A stretch of 64,000 nt of DNA from Kaistella palustris DSM 21579 (GCF_000422265.1 NZ_AULL01000019.1:62001-126000), one strand, 5' to 3'. Counted from the first letter of the stretch, positions 8,242 to 17,870 are shown. Translations and numbers: made by a program. Notes: generated from the letters alone by a model not told the origin.

Positions 8242-10044
8242 ATGGAAATATTTAAAACAAGAAATGGTGTGAGCGTCCGTGCCTATCAGGGAGATGCAAT
8301 TACGCTGTTGGCCTTCGATGTTAAACCCGTACTGACGACAGGTTTAGCAGGATTCACAATTTCTTACAAGTGCAAACAGACCGGAACAGCCGACCAATTT
8401 CTTTATAACCGCCTGACCTTCAGCCAGGATTTTATGCTTAAAAATGCTATTCCGCAGAATGACAAAAACTCCACGCTGTATTCTCCGATTCAGAAATTTA
8501 ACTGGGTTCACATACCGAACACTGATGTGGCCACACGTAAAGCCATTTTCGGCGATTACATTTATACCGTCACGCCAAGATACATCATCAACGGAATTTT
8601 CCAACCAATAAATGAAGATCTTTCTGTTACGCTTGAAATACCGGTAAAGCCATACATCGAGAAAAATGCTATAATTGCTTTTACGCGGGGATTTGTTTCT
8701 TCGGTTGCCTATGCCACGCGCTTTAGCAGAACGAATAATTCGGTCCGGCCAAAAATCAACGATTCGCTTACTTTTGACATAAAACAGACAGCCGGCTCCG
8801 CGAAACGCTGGAACAGTACAAAACACCGCTACGAAATGGTTCCATACTCCTTTGAAGAACAACATGAATGGCTCGGTTGGCAGGCGAGGAGCAGGGTGGT
8901 GGAGTTTCTGGATGAAATTATCAATGATAAAAAACTAAGTTTAAAGGTTTTGGCTTTCGATCTTGATGAGCCGGAGATCTGCAAAAGATTACTGCATTTG
9001 GCACAGCAAAACCGCCTCATGATGATACTCGACGACTCAAAAAGCCATACTGAAAGCAAAGCCTGGGAAACAGTTTTTGAAAGCGAATTTTTAAAATCGG
9101 GCCACGCCGAAATGTTGAAACGCGGTCATTTCAGCGCGCTGGCGCACTGCAAAATTATGATTCAAATGAAAGGCGCGACGCCAAAAAAAGTGCTCACGGG
9201 CTCAGCAAATTTCTCTACAAACGGACTGTATGTAAACAGCAATCATATCATCATTTTTAAAAACTTAAAAATAGGAAAACTGTATTCAGACCTGTTTGAT
9301 ACTTCTTTTGGGCCCGAAAATATGAAAAATTTTAAAGGCAGCACGTGTTCAGCCGACGATCACAACGTGCTAAAAACCGTGACTTCACCAAAAATGACAG
9401 TTACTTTTGCCCCTCATAAAAAGGAGGACGCTGAGCGTATTTTTTCCAGAATAAGTGCTGTGCTCGAAAAAGACGACACTACAGATATACTTTTTGCCGT
9501 GATGAACGACCGAAGTGCAGGAAGTATTTTAGCCTCCCTGCGAAAGCAGATCGCCAATGAAAACGTCTTTAGTTACGGCATCACCGACACCATCGGTAAA
9601 AATGACGCCGATTTCGGGATTTTTCTGTATAAACCTAACTCCAAAAAAGGTATCAGGGTTGCTGCGCACGGCATTGAAAATAATTTACCCGAACCTTTTG
9701 GATCTGTTCCCGGTGTCGATGGATATGCAATTCATCATAAATTTATCGTAGTAAACTTCAAAGGAAAGAATCCGGTCGTTTACTGTGGAAGCAGTAATCT
9801 GGCATTTGGCCCCGAGCAGAAAAATGGTGACAATCTGCTGGAAATCTCTGATAAAGACGTCGTTACAGCCTTCGCCATTGAAGCGCTGCGCCTTGTAGAC
9901 CATTTTCACTGGAGAAATACGGGATTAAAAAGCACAGAACCCCTGGCACTCGACGAGCTGCGGGGAAATAAAAAATGGTCTGATTCCTGGCTTCGCGAAG
10001 GCGATCTGAAATGCAGGCAACGGCAGCTTTATATCCGAAAATAA
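8242..10044 (+). CDS. Two-module phospholipase-D-fold protein with degenerate HKD motifs
   Basis: 600 aa, no signal peptide. An N-terminal beta-rich region (1-200) is followed by two PLD-like half-domains. The first has H302-x-K304 in AHCKIMIQ with GSANFS at 320-325. The second has H498-x-K500 in IHHKFIVVN with GSSNLAFG at 516-523 and GDNLLEI behind it. In canonical HxKx4D motifs an aspartate closes the motif; here the corresponding positions carry Q and N, while the catalytic His-Lys pairs and the GSxN loops are kept. PLD-fold enzymes hydrolyse phosphodiesters in lipids or nucleic acids. Being cytoplasmic and of this layout, a nuclease is as plausible as a phospholipase. It stands alone, with a 650-base gap behind. 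Confidence 0.75.
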   Translation: MEIFKTRNGVSVRAYQGDAITLLAFDVKPVLTTGLAGFTISYKCKQTGTADQFLYNRLTFSQDFMLKNAIPQNDKNSTLYSPIQKFNWVHIPNTDVATRKAIFGDYIYTVTPRYIINGIFQPINEDLSVTLEIPVKPYIEKNAIIAFTRGFVSSVAYATRFSRTNNSVRPKINDSLTFDIKQTAGSAKRWNSTKHRYEMVPYSFEEQHEWLGWQARSRVVEFLDEIINDKKLSLKVLAFDLDEPEICKRLLHLAQQNRLMMILDDSKSHTESKAWETVFESEFLKSGHAEMLKRGHFSALAHCKIMIQMKGATPKKVLTGSANFSTNGLYVNSNHIIIFKNLKIGKLYSDLFDTSFGPENMKNFKGSTCSADDHNVLKTVTSPKMTVTFAPHKKEDAERIFSRISAVLEKDDTTDILFAVMNDRSAGSILASLRKQIANENVFSYGITDTIGKNDADFGIFLYKPNSKKGIRVAAHGIENNLPEPFGSVPGVDGYAIHHKFIVVNFKGKNPVVYCGSSNLAFGPEQKNGDNLLEISDKDVVTAFAIEALRLVDHFHWRNTGLKSTEPLALDELRGNKKWSDSWLREGDLKCRQRQLYIRK

Positions 10045-10698
10045 TTTTTTTATTAAGGATTTTCAGTTTTTGAAGATCTGCTCAGCAAAATCCTGTTATA
10101 GTTTTTGGACCTGAGCAGTCATCGCAAACGTTTTATTTCAAAACAGCTGATACATCTTTAAAACATGGCGTAGAAATATAATGTTGCCTATACAAATCTC
10201 TAAACCAGACTGATTCTTAAAAGGTAAAGGTTGAACTAAAGAAACATTGTTGCAAGATTTCACCCTCATATTTTAAAGCGGGGTTTCCGGAATAAACACC
10301 GATGACAGGAAAAAAGAGTTATTCCATATAAACTTAGAAATCACTAGAAATACCTAAATCCTAAGCACCAATGCAAATACAAATACGAACCCAATTTAAC
10401 ATAATATAAATTATAGGACTTTTTTTGTGCCGCATATTTTGCATTAATTATTACTTAGATCTTCGTTACGGTTGAAGAATTTAACTTTATGAAACGGTTA
10501 ACCATACAACACTATTTGCCTTCTCGGATTTCATCAACTCAATCTAAGGATTTCCGATATTTTTCCTCCCCAAAAATGGCGACCCGCAGAAAACTTCAGT
10601 ATTTCCTTTCTCAGCTGCTGTATCTCTTAGAATTCCGCCTATAAACTTTCAGCGAAATTTCACTAAATTTGGATTCATCATTAAAAAAACAATATTCT
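10045..10698. other. Long intergenic region of about 650 bases without a gene
   Basis: AT-rich with stops in all frames; the longest ATG frames are under 20 codons. It contains an 8-bp inverted repeat CTGCTCAG (10078-10085) and CTGAGCAG (10111-10118) with no T-tract, and at its end the -7 box of the following lipoprotein gene. No tRNA-like or riboswitch-like fold was recognised. It may be the remains of a decayed gene or an unrecognised RNA. Confidence 0.5.
10664..10671 (+). promoter_or_regulatory. -7 box (TAAATTTG) for the small lipoprotein
   Basis: Exact TAnnTTTG match 27 bases before ATG 10699. It overlaps a TTG at 10669 that would otherwise lengthen the frame, so the later ATG is chosen. 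Confidence 0.7.
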
Positions 10699-11208
10699 AT
10701 GAGAAATGTCTTATTCGCCGGCGCTTTACTTTTTACATTTTGCAGTTGCGAAAAGAAAATTACCGAAACACCTTCTGCAGAACGGGCCGACAGCGTTGTA
10801 GTAGTTCCGGAAACCAACGAACCCATCGAATCTTCGACTGTACAAAGCTGTTACGCGGGCAACACCGGCAAAGATTCGGTGTTTATTTCGCTGGAAGATA
10901 ATTTGGGGACACTAACCGGAAAAATGCGCTACAAAAATTTCGAAAAAGACAGCTCTTCAGGTGATATTATCGGCACAAAAAATGGCGATACTTTGAAACT
11001 GACCTATAACTTTACAGCGGAAGGCACAAAATCTGAGCGCGAAATTTATTTCCTTTTAAAGGACGGGAAAATTACTGAAGGAATTGGTGACCATAAAACC
11101 GAAGGAATGCAGGATTTCTACGCAAATCCATCTCAGTTAAAATACGAGGGAAATTCATTAAGCCCCGTTGACTGCACAGATTTTACCAGGAATTTTTCGT
11201 CCAAATAA
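10699..11208 (+). CDS. Small lipoprotein of unknown function
   Basis: 169 aa. MRNVLFAGALLFTFCSCEKK is a lipoprotein signal with two candidate lipidated cysteines, C15 and C17; C17, followed by EKK, is the more usual form. The mature part carries a run of Ser/Thr/Glu, then repeated beta-strand segments (GNTGKDSVFISLEDN, LTGKMRYKNFEKDS). This layout is common in Bacteroidota envelope lipoproteins of unknown role. Two further cysteines (CYAGN and VDCTDF) could form a disulfide. The start follows the -7 box at 10664-10671. Confidence 0.75.
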   Translation: MRNVLFAGALLFTFCSCEKKITETPSAERADSVVVVPETNEPIESSTVQSCYAGNTGKDSVFISLEDNLGTLTGKMRYKNFEKDSSSGDIIGTKNGDTLKLTYNFTAEGTKSEREIYFLLKDGKITEGIGDHKTEGMQDFYANPSQLKYEGNSLSPVDCTDFTRNFSSK

Positions 11209-11382
11209 TTCCATTCTTTACTTTTATTTTAATACAGAAATTCAGCATTATATTTCTATGGATTTTTTGTGAACCGAAAACCGCTGTGCAGATTTTTTAT
11301 AACGGAACGACATATTATTTTTTATTTTAAAAATTTCGCCATCCTTTGAAAAAATCCTAATTTTAGCAAAAACTTAAAAACA

Positions 11383-12561
11383 ATGTCATACTACCCTCTT
11401 ACAACTATTCCGGATTATTTTTCAATGGACGATCTACTGACCGAAGAGCATAAATTAATCCGGCAGTCTGTTCGCGATTGGGTAGAAAGTTTCGTCATGC
11501 CAAAGATCGATGAAGCTGCACAGAATCATACCGACATTCCGAATCTGATGCAGGAATTGGGAAAAATCGGTGCGTTGGGACCCTATATCCCGGAAGAATA
11601 TGGCGGCGCAGGTCTTGACCAGATTTCCTATGGGCTTATCATGCAGGAACTTGAGCGCGGCGATTCAGCAGTTCGTTCGGCAGCCTCAGTACAAAGCTCC
11701 CTGGTCATGTTTCCTATTAATGAATTCGGATCCGAAGAACAGAAAAGAAAATACCTGCCGAAACTGGCCACCGGCGAACTGATCGGATCTTTTGGCCTTA
11801 CCGAACCTAATCACGGGTCTGATCCGGGTTCAATGGAAACACACTTCGAGGACAAAGGTGACCATTATCTTCTGAACGGTGCAAAAATGTGGATTACAAA
11901 CGCACCGGTGTGCGATATTGCCATTGTATGGGGAAAAAATGAATCCGGAAAAGTGCAGGGACTTATTGTGGAGCGAGCGTTCGAAGGATTTACTACGCCG
12001 GAAACGCACCACAAATGGAGTCTCCGCGCTTCGAAAACCGGTGAGCTGGTTTTCAATAATGTGAAAGTTCCTAAAGAAAATCTGCTGCCTAATGTGACTG
12101 GACTAAAAGGACCGTTATCCTGTCTGAACTCTGCACGCTACGGCATTTCCTGGGGAGTAATCGGCGCGGCCGTGGACTGCTACTGTACAGCTGTGCAATA
12201 TGCAAAGGAAAGAAAACAGTTTGGCAAACCCATCGCGTCGTTCCAGTTGCAACAGAAAAAACTGGCCGAATTTTTAACAGAAATAACCAAAGCTCAGCTG
12301 CTTTGTCTGCAGCTTGGTAATCTTAAAAACAACCACAAAGCGACGCCTGCTCAAATCTCAATGGCCAAAAGAAATAATGTGAAAATGGCGATTGATATTG
12401 CACGCGAGTCGCGGCAAATTCTCGGTGGAATGGGAATTATGGGTGAATTCCCGATGATGCGCCATGCGGCAAATCTGGAATCTGTAATTACATACGAAGG
12501 TACACACGACGTACACCTGCTCATCACCGGGATGGATATTACCGGCATCAATGCTTTTTAA
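11383..12561 (+). CDS. Acyl-CoA dehydrogenase, glutaryl-CoA dehydrogenase-like
   Basis: 392 aa, complete acyl-CoA dehydrogenase fold. The FAD/substrate motif FGLTEPNHGSDPG lies around residues 138-150, KMWITNAP follows, and the catalytic base is E372 in TYEGTHDVH, the position used by glutaryl-CoA dehydrogenases. RKQFGKPIASFQLQQ and ILGGMGIMGEF are also typical of that branch. It would oxidise glutaryl-CoA (lysine/tryptophan degradation) or a related short acyl-CoA, passing electrons to ETF. It is monocistronic and convergent with the nuclease gene, with a shared terminator between. Confidence 0.9.
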   Translation: MSYYPLTTIPDYFSMDDLLTEEHKLIRQSVRDWVESFVMPKIDEAAQNHTDIPNLMQELGKIGALGPYIPEEYGGAGLDQISYGLIMQELERGDSAVRSAASVQSSLVMFPINEFGSEEQKRKYLPKLATGELIGSFGLTEPNHGSDPGSMETHFEDKGDHYLLNGAKMWITNAPVCDIAIVWGKNESGKVQGLIVERAFEGFTTPETHHKWSLRASKTGELVFNNVKVPKENLLPNVTGLKGPLSCLNSARYGISWGVIGAAVDCYCTAVQYAKERKQFGKPIASFQLQQKKLAEFLTEITKAQLLCLQLGNLKNNHKATPAQISMAKRNNVKMAIDIARESRQILGGMGIMGEFPMMRHAANLESVITYEGTHDVHLLITGMDITGINAF

Positions 12562-12572
12562 TAAATAACTGT

Positions 12573-12602
12573 AAAACCTTTAATTTTTTTAAAGGTTTTT
12601 TT
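12573..12602 (+). terminator. Terminator between convergent genes
   Basis: AAAACCTTT/AAAGGTTTT stem with an AT-rich loop, T-rich on the + side and A-rich on the other side, so it can serve both convergent genes. Confidence 0.75.
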
Positions 12603-15333
12603 AGCTTTCCCACGATATTTTTACCTGTTCAACAAAGTCGGTTTCAGGATCCAGAATTTCTGTCATGAGGTTTTTTATTGATTTCATCGGCGTTTCTAAA
12701 AGCGAAAGTGAAATCTGATCTTCGCCAAAAATTTGAAGGTTCTGTACGCCTTTATTTACTTCTGCAAAACTCCAGATTCCGCACTGTACAAAGTTGTCGG
12801 GTAAATTATCTGAACTCAGAACGGAATAGGCATATATTGAAAGCTGCATTGCCTGCTTATAATCTTCGCGGAAGAATAATTTTTCCAGTTTTTCTTCATC
12901 TTCCGGTTTTTTTGGTGCGGCAATAATCAGATTTTTGGTTTTGGCTGTTTTAAAATCAATGATGCGCAGTTGGCCATTGAGTCGGTCAATTCTATCTATA
13001 AAACCGTAGAATGAGACTTTGTCGCTTCTGTCGGAATCCAGGTAAAATTCAATGCCTTCAAAGTTACCTTCAACACTCACAATTTCCAGCGAGTTTCCTT
13101 TAGCAATCAGATTGCGGTCATATTCCAAAACACTGCGCACTACTCTTTCGGCAATGGATTTGTGAATAAAATTCATACCTCTTTCGTAGAATTCCAACTG
13201 ATGCTGCAGCTTATCCACCGCCACGTTTATAGCTTCGTTCGGCGCTTCAGGTGACAGCGATAAATCCTTAGCCGATAATACTTTACCGGTAAACTTTTCA
13301 TAGATATGTTGTAATGCGTAATGTACGAGATTACCGTAACTTCTCTGCGAAAGTTCCTCTTCGATCTCGCCTGTTTCTCTTGTATTCAGAATTTTTGAAA
13401 GATAGAAATCAATCGGATTATAAAGATAGGACGCAAGGTGGGAAGCTGAAACGCGGTTTTTCCAAAGGTTAAGTTTTTCCAGTACCGCCTCTGTTTTTTC
13501 GATCTGCACCGCTTCTTCACTTATCGGATGCGAGGAGTTTTCAACTATAATATTTTCGATCTGATGGTGTTTGTCCTCAATTTCAAGCTGTGTAATAAAG
13601 CGGCTTTTTTCACCGGTATTTACGCCGGAACCCAGCGCGTTGAAAAGCAGGTGTATATTCTTTGCATCCTGCAGCAGCCGGTAGAAATGGTACGCATAAA
13701 TACTGTCGTTCTCCAAAAAAGTGTGCAGGTCAAAATGACGGCGTACATCAAAAGGAAGGTAAGTATTCTGTGAATTCCCCAGCGGAAGTTTCCCTTCATT
13801 GGCCGAGAGCAGAATGATATTTTCGAAGTTTAGAAGTCGCGTTTCAAGCAAGCCCATAACCTGTAATCCCTGAACGGGTTCACCTTGAAAGTCAATGGCT
13901 TCGGAGTTCACCAGCTGATTGATAAGCACTTCGAGAGTTTCCATCTTAACGGGAAAAGAGTACGGCAATATCTGCGCTTTAATGATTTTAAAACTTTTTT
14001 CGAAATGGGAAATATTTTCAAACAGGATATCATCTAAATCCGTGAATTTCAACTGATAACAGTAATCAATAAGCAAATCTAAAAAGGCTGTAACCGATTT
14101 TTGCTTCTGCAGCAGTTGAAAATATGAAAGGTCTTCTAAATATTCTGCCAACAGCTTTTTGCTGATGTATACGATGTTACGCTCCTCGATCTTAATTTTA
14201 AATGAAGAAATAATCTGCAGATCTGCGGCGCTGTTTGGCAGCTCTTCAATTACTGATAGCACATCATTATAGTAATACGAACTGTCCTTTTTCTCGAGTT
14301 GTTTTTGGAGGTAGAAAAGCTTTTTAACTGCATTGCTGAACGCAAGGTTTTTGAGCGGAAAACCCATGGTAATATTCAGGTGTTCAACTCCGCTTAGGGA
14401 ATCTAAACTTGCGGGCAACAGGTTTTCATCAAGCAAAATGACTGCGGTGTGCGAAAAATCTTTATCAGCGGTTTCATTTAGGATTTCCGGCAGTACTTTA
14501 GTTTGGGTAACATTTCCTGAAACCTCGTAAACCTTGACTGTTTTTGGCTGTGCAAAGTCCTCTTCGGTCCACTGAAAAATACGGCTCTCATTAAATTCTT
14601 TCCATGTTTGATGCTTACGCAGAAATTTTCCGGCTTCCTGCCGCTCATCATTTACATAATACGAATCGGCCTGAAAAAAACACTGCGCTTTATCCCACTG
14701 CAAAAGATTCTTCACAAGTTTCTCCTCCACCGGCGTGAAGGCATTGAAGCCGCAGAAAACAAACTGCCGCGTTGTTTCTCTTGCGAAATCTTCAATTTTG
14801 TTTTTTGCTGTTTCGTGGATCATTCCTGTGGTCGCCCAAGATTTTTCGTTTAGTTTCTGTTTTAAAAGCGGCAAAAACATATTCATTTTTTGCCAGAAAT
14901 TAAGGAATCTACGTCGTGGTGTATCTTCGGAATCGCCCAGATTTTCCGACCAGTTTTTAATGCGTTCTTCATCGAACATATACTCCAGGACCGCGGTGTC
15001 GCTTTCCGAAAACTTCAAAATATCATCCCAGTCCTTAAGTAAAGTGGGGAACCATTTCAGGAACTGCGCGAAATCTTCATCGGGCTGAATTTCGCGGTAA
15101 AGATCGTAGGCGAAAAGCCACAGAGAAATTCCCTGCACGGCTTGCTTTCCGGAGAGATCGCGGATCAGGTCTTCAACAGTAAGAAAAGCCGGCAGAAAAC
15201 CCGAATAATTTTTCTGTTTCAGGATTTGCTTAATGAAAACAATGGGCCGCTTACCCGGCAACACAATATCAAATACGGAAAGATCCGGATTTTGGGCGAG
15301 CAGTTCAGTGATGATTTTGTTGAGAAACTTCAT
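12601..15333 (-). CDS. AddB-like PD-(D/E)XK nuclease / inactive helicase subunit
   Basis: 910 aa. The C-terminal PD-(D/E)XK nuclease domain (about 640-900) has a conserved tyrosine segment (YGNLVHYALQHIYEKF), the catalytic GFIDRIDRL followed by IIDFKTAK (791-798), and the QL-x-IYAY helix. The N-terminal half resembles the AddB helicase fold but I see no intact Walker A, as expected for AddB-type subunits. Such proteins pair with an AddA-like UvrD helicase for double-strand break processing. The partner is not in this window. The start ATG 15333 has no better alternative upstream. Confidence 0.82.
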   Translation of the reverse strand: MKFLNKIITELLAQNPDLSVFDIVLPGKRPIVFIKQILKQKNYSGFLPAFLTVEDLIRDLSGKQAVQGISLWLFAYDLYREIQPDEDFAQFLKWFPTLLKDWDDILKFSESDTAVLEYMFDEERIKNWSENLGDSEDTPRRRFLNFWQKMNMFLPLLKQKLNEKSWATTGMIHETAKNKIEDFARETTRQFVFCGFNAFTPVEEKLVKNLLQWDKAQCFFQADSYYVNDERQEAGKFLRKHQTWKEFNESRIFQWTEEDFAQPKTVKVYEVSGNVTQTKVLPEILNETADKDFSHTAVILLDENLLPASLDSLSGVEHLNITMGFPLKNLAFSNAVKKLFYLQKQLEKKDSSYYYNDVLSVIEELPNSAADLQIISSFKIKIEERNIVYISKKLLAEYLEDLSYFQLLQKQKSVTAFLDLLIDYCYQLKFTDLDDILFENISHFEKSFKIIKAQILPYSFPVKMETLEVLINQLVNSEAIDFQGEPVQGLQVMGLLETRLLNFENIILLSANEGKLPLGNSQNTYLPFDVRRHFDLHTFLENDSIYAYHFYRLLQDAKNIHLLFNALGSGVNTGEKSRFITQLEIEDKHHQIENIIVENSSHPISEEAVQIEKTEAVLEKLNLWKNRVSASHLASYLYNPIDFYLSKILNTRETGEIEEELSQRSYGNLVHYALQHIYEKFTGKVLSAKDLSLSPEAPNEAINVAVDKLQHQLEFYERGMNFIHKSIAERVVRSVLEYDRNLIAKGNSLEIVSVEGNFEGIEFYLDSDRSDKVSFYGFIDRIDRLNGQLRIIDFKTAKTKNLIIAAPKKPEDEEKLEKLFFREDYKQAMQLSIYAYSVLSSDNLPDNFVQCGIWSFAEVNKGVQNLQIFGEDQISLSLLETPMKSIKNLMTEILDPETDFVEQVKISWES

Positions 15334-15368
15334 GATTTATTAAAAATGAAAAATAAGAAAATTAAACC

Positions 15369-15402
15369 AAAAATCCCGGAAAAACTACCTGTTCTTCCGG
15401 GA
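15369..15402 (-). terminator. Terminator after the small lipoprotein
   Basis: TCCCGGA/TCCGGGA stem with a 15-base loop; reading the - strand it ends in TTTTT. The + side also has a CTTTTT tail, so it may act in both directions. Confidence 0.75.
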
Positions 15403-15423
15403 CTTTTTAAAGTTAAAGCGTTC

Positions 15424-15840
15424 TTAATGCACTTCAATAATTTTTTCGAGCCACTGATCCTGACCGGCAGAATCTGTTCCGTTCCAAAACCGAAATTTAT
15501 AGGTTCCCACTTCCTGAGGTCTGAAATTAATCTGAGACGCCCGGGTAACCGGTTCGCCACAAGCCGCTGTGGTATTGAATTTATAGGAAACTACCTGTCG
15601 CTCGAGCGGTTCCGTATGCAGGTAATCATAACCAAAAAAGCCTTCGCAGTTTGAGGAATAGTTGGAGTAGGTCTTAATGGTTTGCGTAGTAAAAACATCC
15701 ATTGAATATTGCGCAACTTTTACACTGTCGATTTTTACAGCTTCGGTTGTTTTTATCTGGTCGCCCTCTTCACGGTCGTTACAGCTCACTGCGATCATTA
15801 AGAATAACAATGGCAGACAAAAAAATAAAAGTTTTTTCAT
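15424..15840 (-). CDS. Small lipoprotein, unknown function
   Basis: 138 aa with a classic lipobox: MKKLLFFCLPLLFLMIAVSC, lipidated at C20. The mature part is about 118 aa, mostly beta strand, with a later sequence GTYKFRFWNGTD that looks like an immunoglobulin-like or cupin-like strand. Two cysteines (SNCEGF, AACGEP) may form a disulfide. No family can be named with confidence. It lies between the AddB-like gene and rsmG on the same strand and has its own terminator. Confidence 0.8.
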   Translation of the reverse strand: MKKLLFFCLPLLFLMIAVSCNDREEGDQIKTTEAVKIDSVKVAQYSMDVFTTQTIKTYSNYSSNCEGFFGYDYLHTEPLERQVVSYKFNTTAACGEPVTRASQINFRPQEVGTYKFRFWNGTDSAGQDQWLEKIIEVH

Positions 15841-15891
15841 GATCCAAATTTTTTATAAGAACGCTAACGATAACCGCTTTATTATACGGAA

Positions 15892-16527
15892 TCAGGAAAT
15901 GAAATTTCCTTTAGATAAATATACTACTTTTTTAGTTTCGAAAAATTCACCATCGAAATAATTCTGAAGATTAAATATTTCAGTTTTCAAACCTTTCAGC
16001 TCATCTGTTAAATCACCGCCTTTCAGGTACAGAACGCCATTGTGTCTGCTGTTAAACTGCTCTTTCTCGAATTTGCCCCGCAGCCATCGCAGAAACACTG
16101 GCATCTGGGTAACCGCACGGCTTACCACAAAATGAAAACGCTCTTTCAAATCTTCGGCGCGACCGTGAATTGCTGTCACATTCTGCAGACCTAACGCGGT
16201 AGAAACTTCTTTAACCACGGTTATTTTTTTTCCGATAGAATCAATAAGCGTAAAATGTGCTTCCGGGAAAAGGATCGCCAGCGGAATACCGGGAAAACCG
16301 CCACCTGTGCCGATGTCCAACACTTTGGTTTGTGGTGCAAAAGCCATTACTTTCGCGATTCCCAATGAATGGAGAATATGTTTTTCGTAAAGTGAATCCA
16401 TATCCTTCCGGGAAATCACATTTATCTTCTTATTCCAGTCCGCGTAAAGATCAGCCAGCTGCTCAAACTGCTGGATTTGGTTTTCGGTAAGTTCAGGGAA
16501 ATAGGTCTGAATAAGAGAAACTGACAT
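15892..16527 (-). CDS. rsmG: 16S rRNA (guanine-N7)-methyltransferase RsmG
   Basis: 211 aa. The SAM-binding motif VLDIGTGGGFPGIPLAI (69-85) is the GidB/RsmG signature, preceded by WNKKINVISRKD and an H-rich segment EKHILHS that are conserved in the family. It methylates G527 of 16S rRNA using S-adenosylmethionine; loss gives low-level streptomycin resistance in many bacteria. The gene has its own -7 box and is divergent from the aminotransferase. Confidence 0.95.
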   Translation of the reverse strand: MSVSLIQTYFPELTENQIQQFEQLADLYADWNKKINVISRKDMDSLYEKHILHSLGIAKVMAFAPQTKVLDIGTGGGFPGIPLAILFPEAHFTLIDSIGKKITVVKEVSTALGLQNVTAIHGRAEDLKERFHFVVSRAVTQMPVFLRWLRGKFEKEQFNSRHNGVLYLKGGDLTDELKGLKTEIFNLQNYFDGEFFETKKVVYLSKGNFIS

Positions 16528-16545
16528 AGAATAAATTTAATTTCA

Positions 16546-16553
16546 CAAATTTA
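16546..16553 (-). promoter_or_regulatory. -7 box (TAAATTTG) for rsmG
   Basis: CAAATTTA on the + strand, which reads TAAATTTG on the - strand, 18 bases before the rsmG ATG. Confidence 0.65.
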
Positions 16554-16587
16554 AAGAAACAAGTTCATTAACTCTGAAGAAAAAATT

Positions 16588-16595
16588 TATCTTTG
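16588..16595 (+). promoter_or_regulatory. -7 box (TATCTTTG) for the aminotransferase
   Basis: Exact TAnnTTTG match 19 bases before ATG 16615, back to back with the rsmG promoter. Confidence 0.7.
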
Positions 16596-16614
16596 AAAAT
16601 CTTTATAAAATAAT

Positions 16615-17814
16615 ATGGAAAAATATGCTGAACGCCTTCGCAGACTCAGTTTTTCGCAGACTTTTGTGATGAGCAACAAGGTTCGGGAAATGAAGGCAAA
16701 CGGTCTGGATGTCATCAGTCTGACTTTGGGTGAACCCGATTTTGATGTGCCACGAAACATTAAAAAAGCCGCTTTCGAAGCTATTGAAAACAACTTCAGC
16801 CACTACTCGCCCGTTCCCGGATTTCTCGATCTGAGGCAGGCGATTTGTGATAAACTGAAACGCGACAATAATTTGGAATATGAGCCAAAGCAAATCTGCG
16901 TTTCAAACGGTGCAAAGCACGCAATCATCAACGTACTCTCTTCTATAATAAACGACGGTGACGAGGTGATTTTGCCGGCGCCCTATTGGGTGAGCTATGA
17001 TGAAATGGTAAAAATGATGGGCGGCAAATCAGTTTTCATCGAGACATCCATTGAAACTGATTTTAAGATGACTGCTGAAGAGTTGGAAAAGGCGATCACC
17101 CCGAAGACAAAAGCCATATTGTACAGTTCGCCGTGTAATCCGTCCGGGAGTTATTACCGCTATGAGGAACTGGAGCAGATCGCAAGCGTGGTTGCAAGAT
17201 ATCCGCAGATTACAATTATTTCAGACGAAATTTATGAATATATAAATTACGGCGGCAAGCATACTTCTATCGCGGAATTTCCGCAGGTTTATGAGCAGAC
17301 CGCAGTCATCAACGGAATGTCGAAGGCTTTTGCCATGACCGGCTGGCGTATCGGCTATTCGGCGTGCCCGGTTTGGCTGGCAGAAGGTTGCGAAAAAATT
17401 CAGGGCCAGATGACGAGCGGCGCAAACACAATGGCGCAAAAAGCTTCTATTACGGCACTTCAGACCGACTACAGCGAATACCGGTATATGATCGAAGCGT
17501 TTCGTAAACGGCGTGATCTGGTCTACGGACTGATGAAGGAAATCCCCGGCTTTAAAGTGAACTATCCGGAAGCCGCCTTTTATTTCTTCCCCGACATTTC
17601 GTTCTACCTCGGTAAAACGCTGAATGGAATTCCCATAAAAGATGCTGATGATTTTGCGATGTTCCTTCTGGATTTCGCGCTGGTAGGAAGCGTTGGCGGG
17701 GTGTCGTTCGGTAATGCAGAATGTATTCGTTTTTCGTATGCCGCCTCTGAGCGCGAACTTACCGAGGCTATGAAAAGGATTAAAGAATGCCTGGAAAACG
17801 CGGTTATTTCCTAA
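16615..17814 (+). CDS. Class I/II pyridoxal-phosphate aminotransferase (aspartate aminotransferase type)
   Basis: 399 aa. Fold-type I motifs are present: LTLGEPDF (37-44), SNGAKHAI for the phosphate, CNPSG (174-178), SDEIYEYINYGG (203-214), and the Schiff-base lysine K237 in GMSKAFAMTGWRIGY. The C-terminal substrate-carboxylate arginine lies in IRFSYAAS. This is the AspC/AAT-Ib type that transfers the amino group between aspartate and 2-oxoglutarate, though related members act on other amino acids. It is cytosolic and monocistronic, closed by a strong bidirectional terminator. Confidence 0.92.
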   Translation: MEKYAERLRRLSFSQTFVMSNKVREMKANGLDVISLTLGEPDFDVPRNIKKAAFEAIENNFSHYSPVPGFLDLRQAICDKLKRDNNLEYEPKQICVSNGAKHAIINVLSSIINDGDEVILPAPYWVSYDEMVKMMGGKSVFIETSIETDFKMTAEELEKAITPKTKAILYSSPCNPSGSYYRYEELEQIASVVARYPQITIISDEIYEYINYGGKHTSIAEFPQVYEQTAVINGMSKAFAMTGWRIGYSACPVWLAEGCEKIQGQMTSGANTMAQKASITALQTDYSEYRYMIEAFRKRRDLVYGLMKEIPGFKVNYPEAAFYFFPDISFYLGKTLNGIPIKDADDFAMFLLDFALVGSVGGVSFGNAECIRFSYAASERELTEAMKRIKECLENAVIS

Positions 17815-17832
17815 TTTTAATTTAAGTACAAA

Positions 17833-17870
17833 AAAACCGGCACGAAAAAATATGTGCCGGTTTTACTTTT
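17833..17870. terminator. Bidirectional terminator between convergent genes
   Basis: AAAACCGGCAC/GTGCCGGTTTT, 11-bp stem with a 10-base loop and T-rich on both outward sides. Confidence 0.9.

Noticed and set aside
10078-10118. Inverted repeat as a terminator for the PLD-fold gene
   Set aside because: The 25-base loop and absence of a T-tract do not fit a Rho-independent terminator.
10576-10630. An 18-codon ATG frame upstream of the lipoprotein gene
   Set aside because: Too short, no promoter and no known family.
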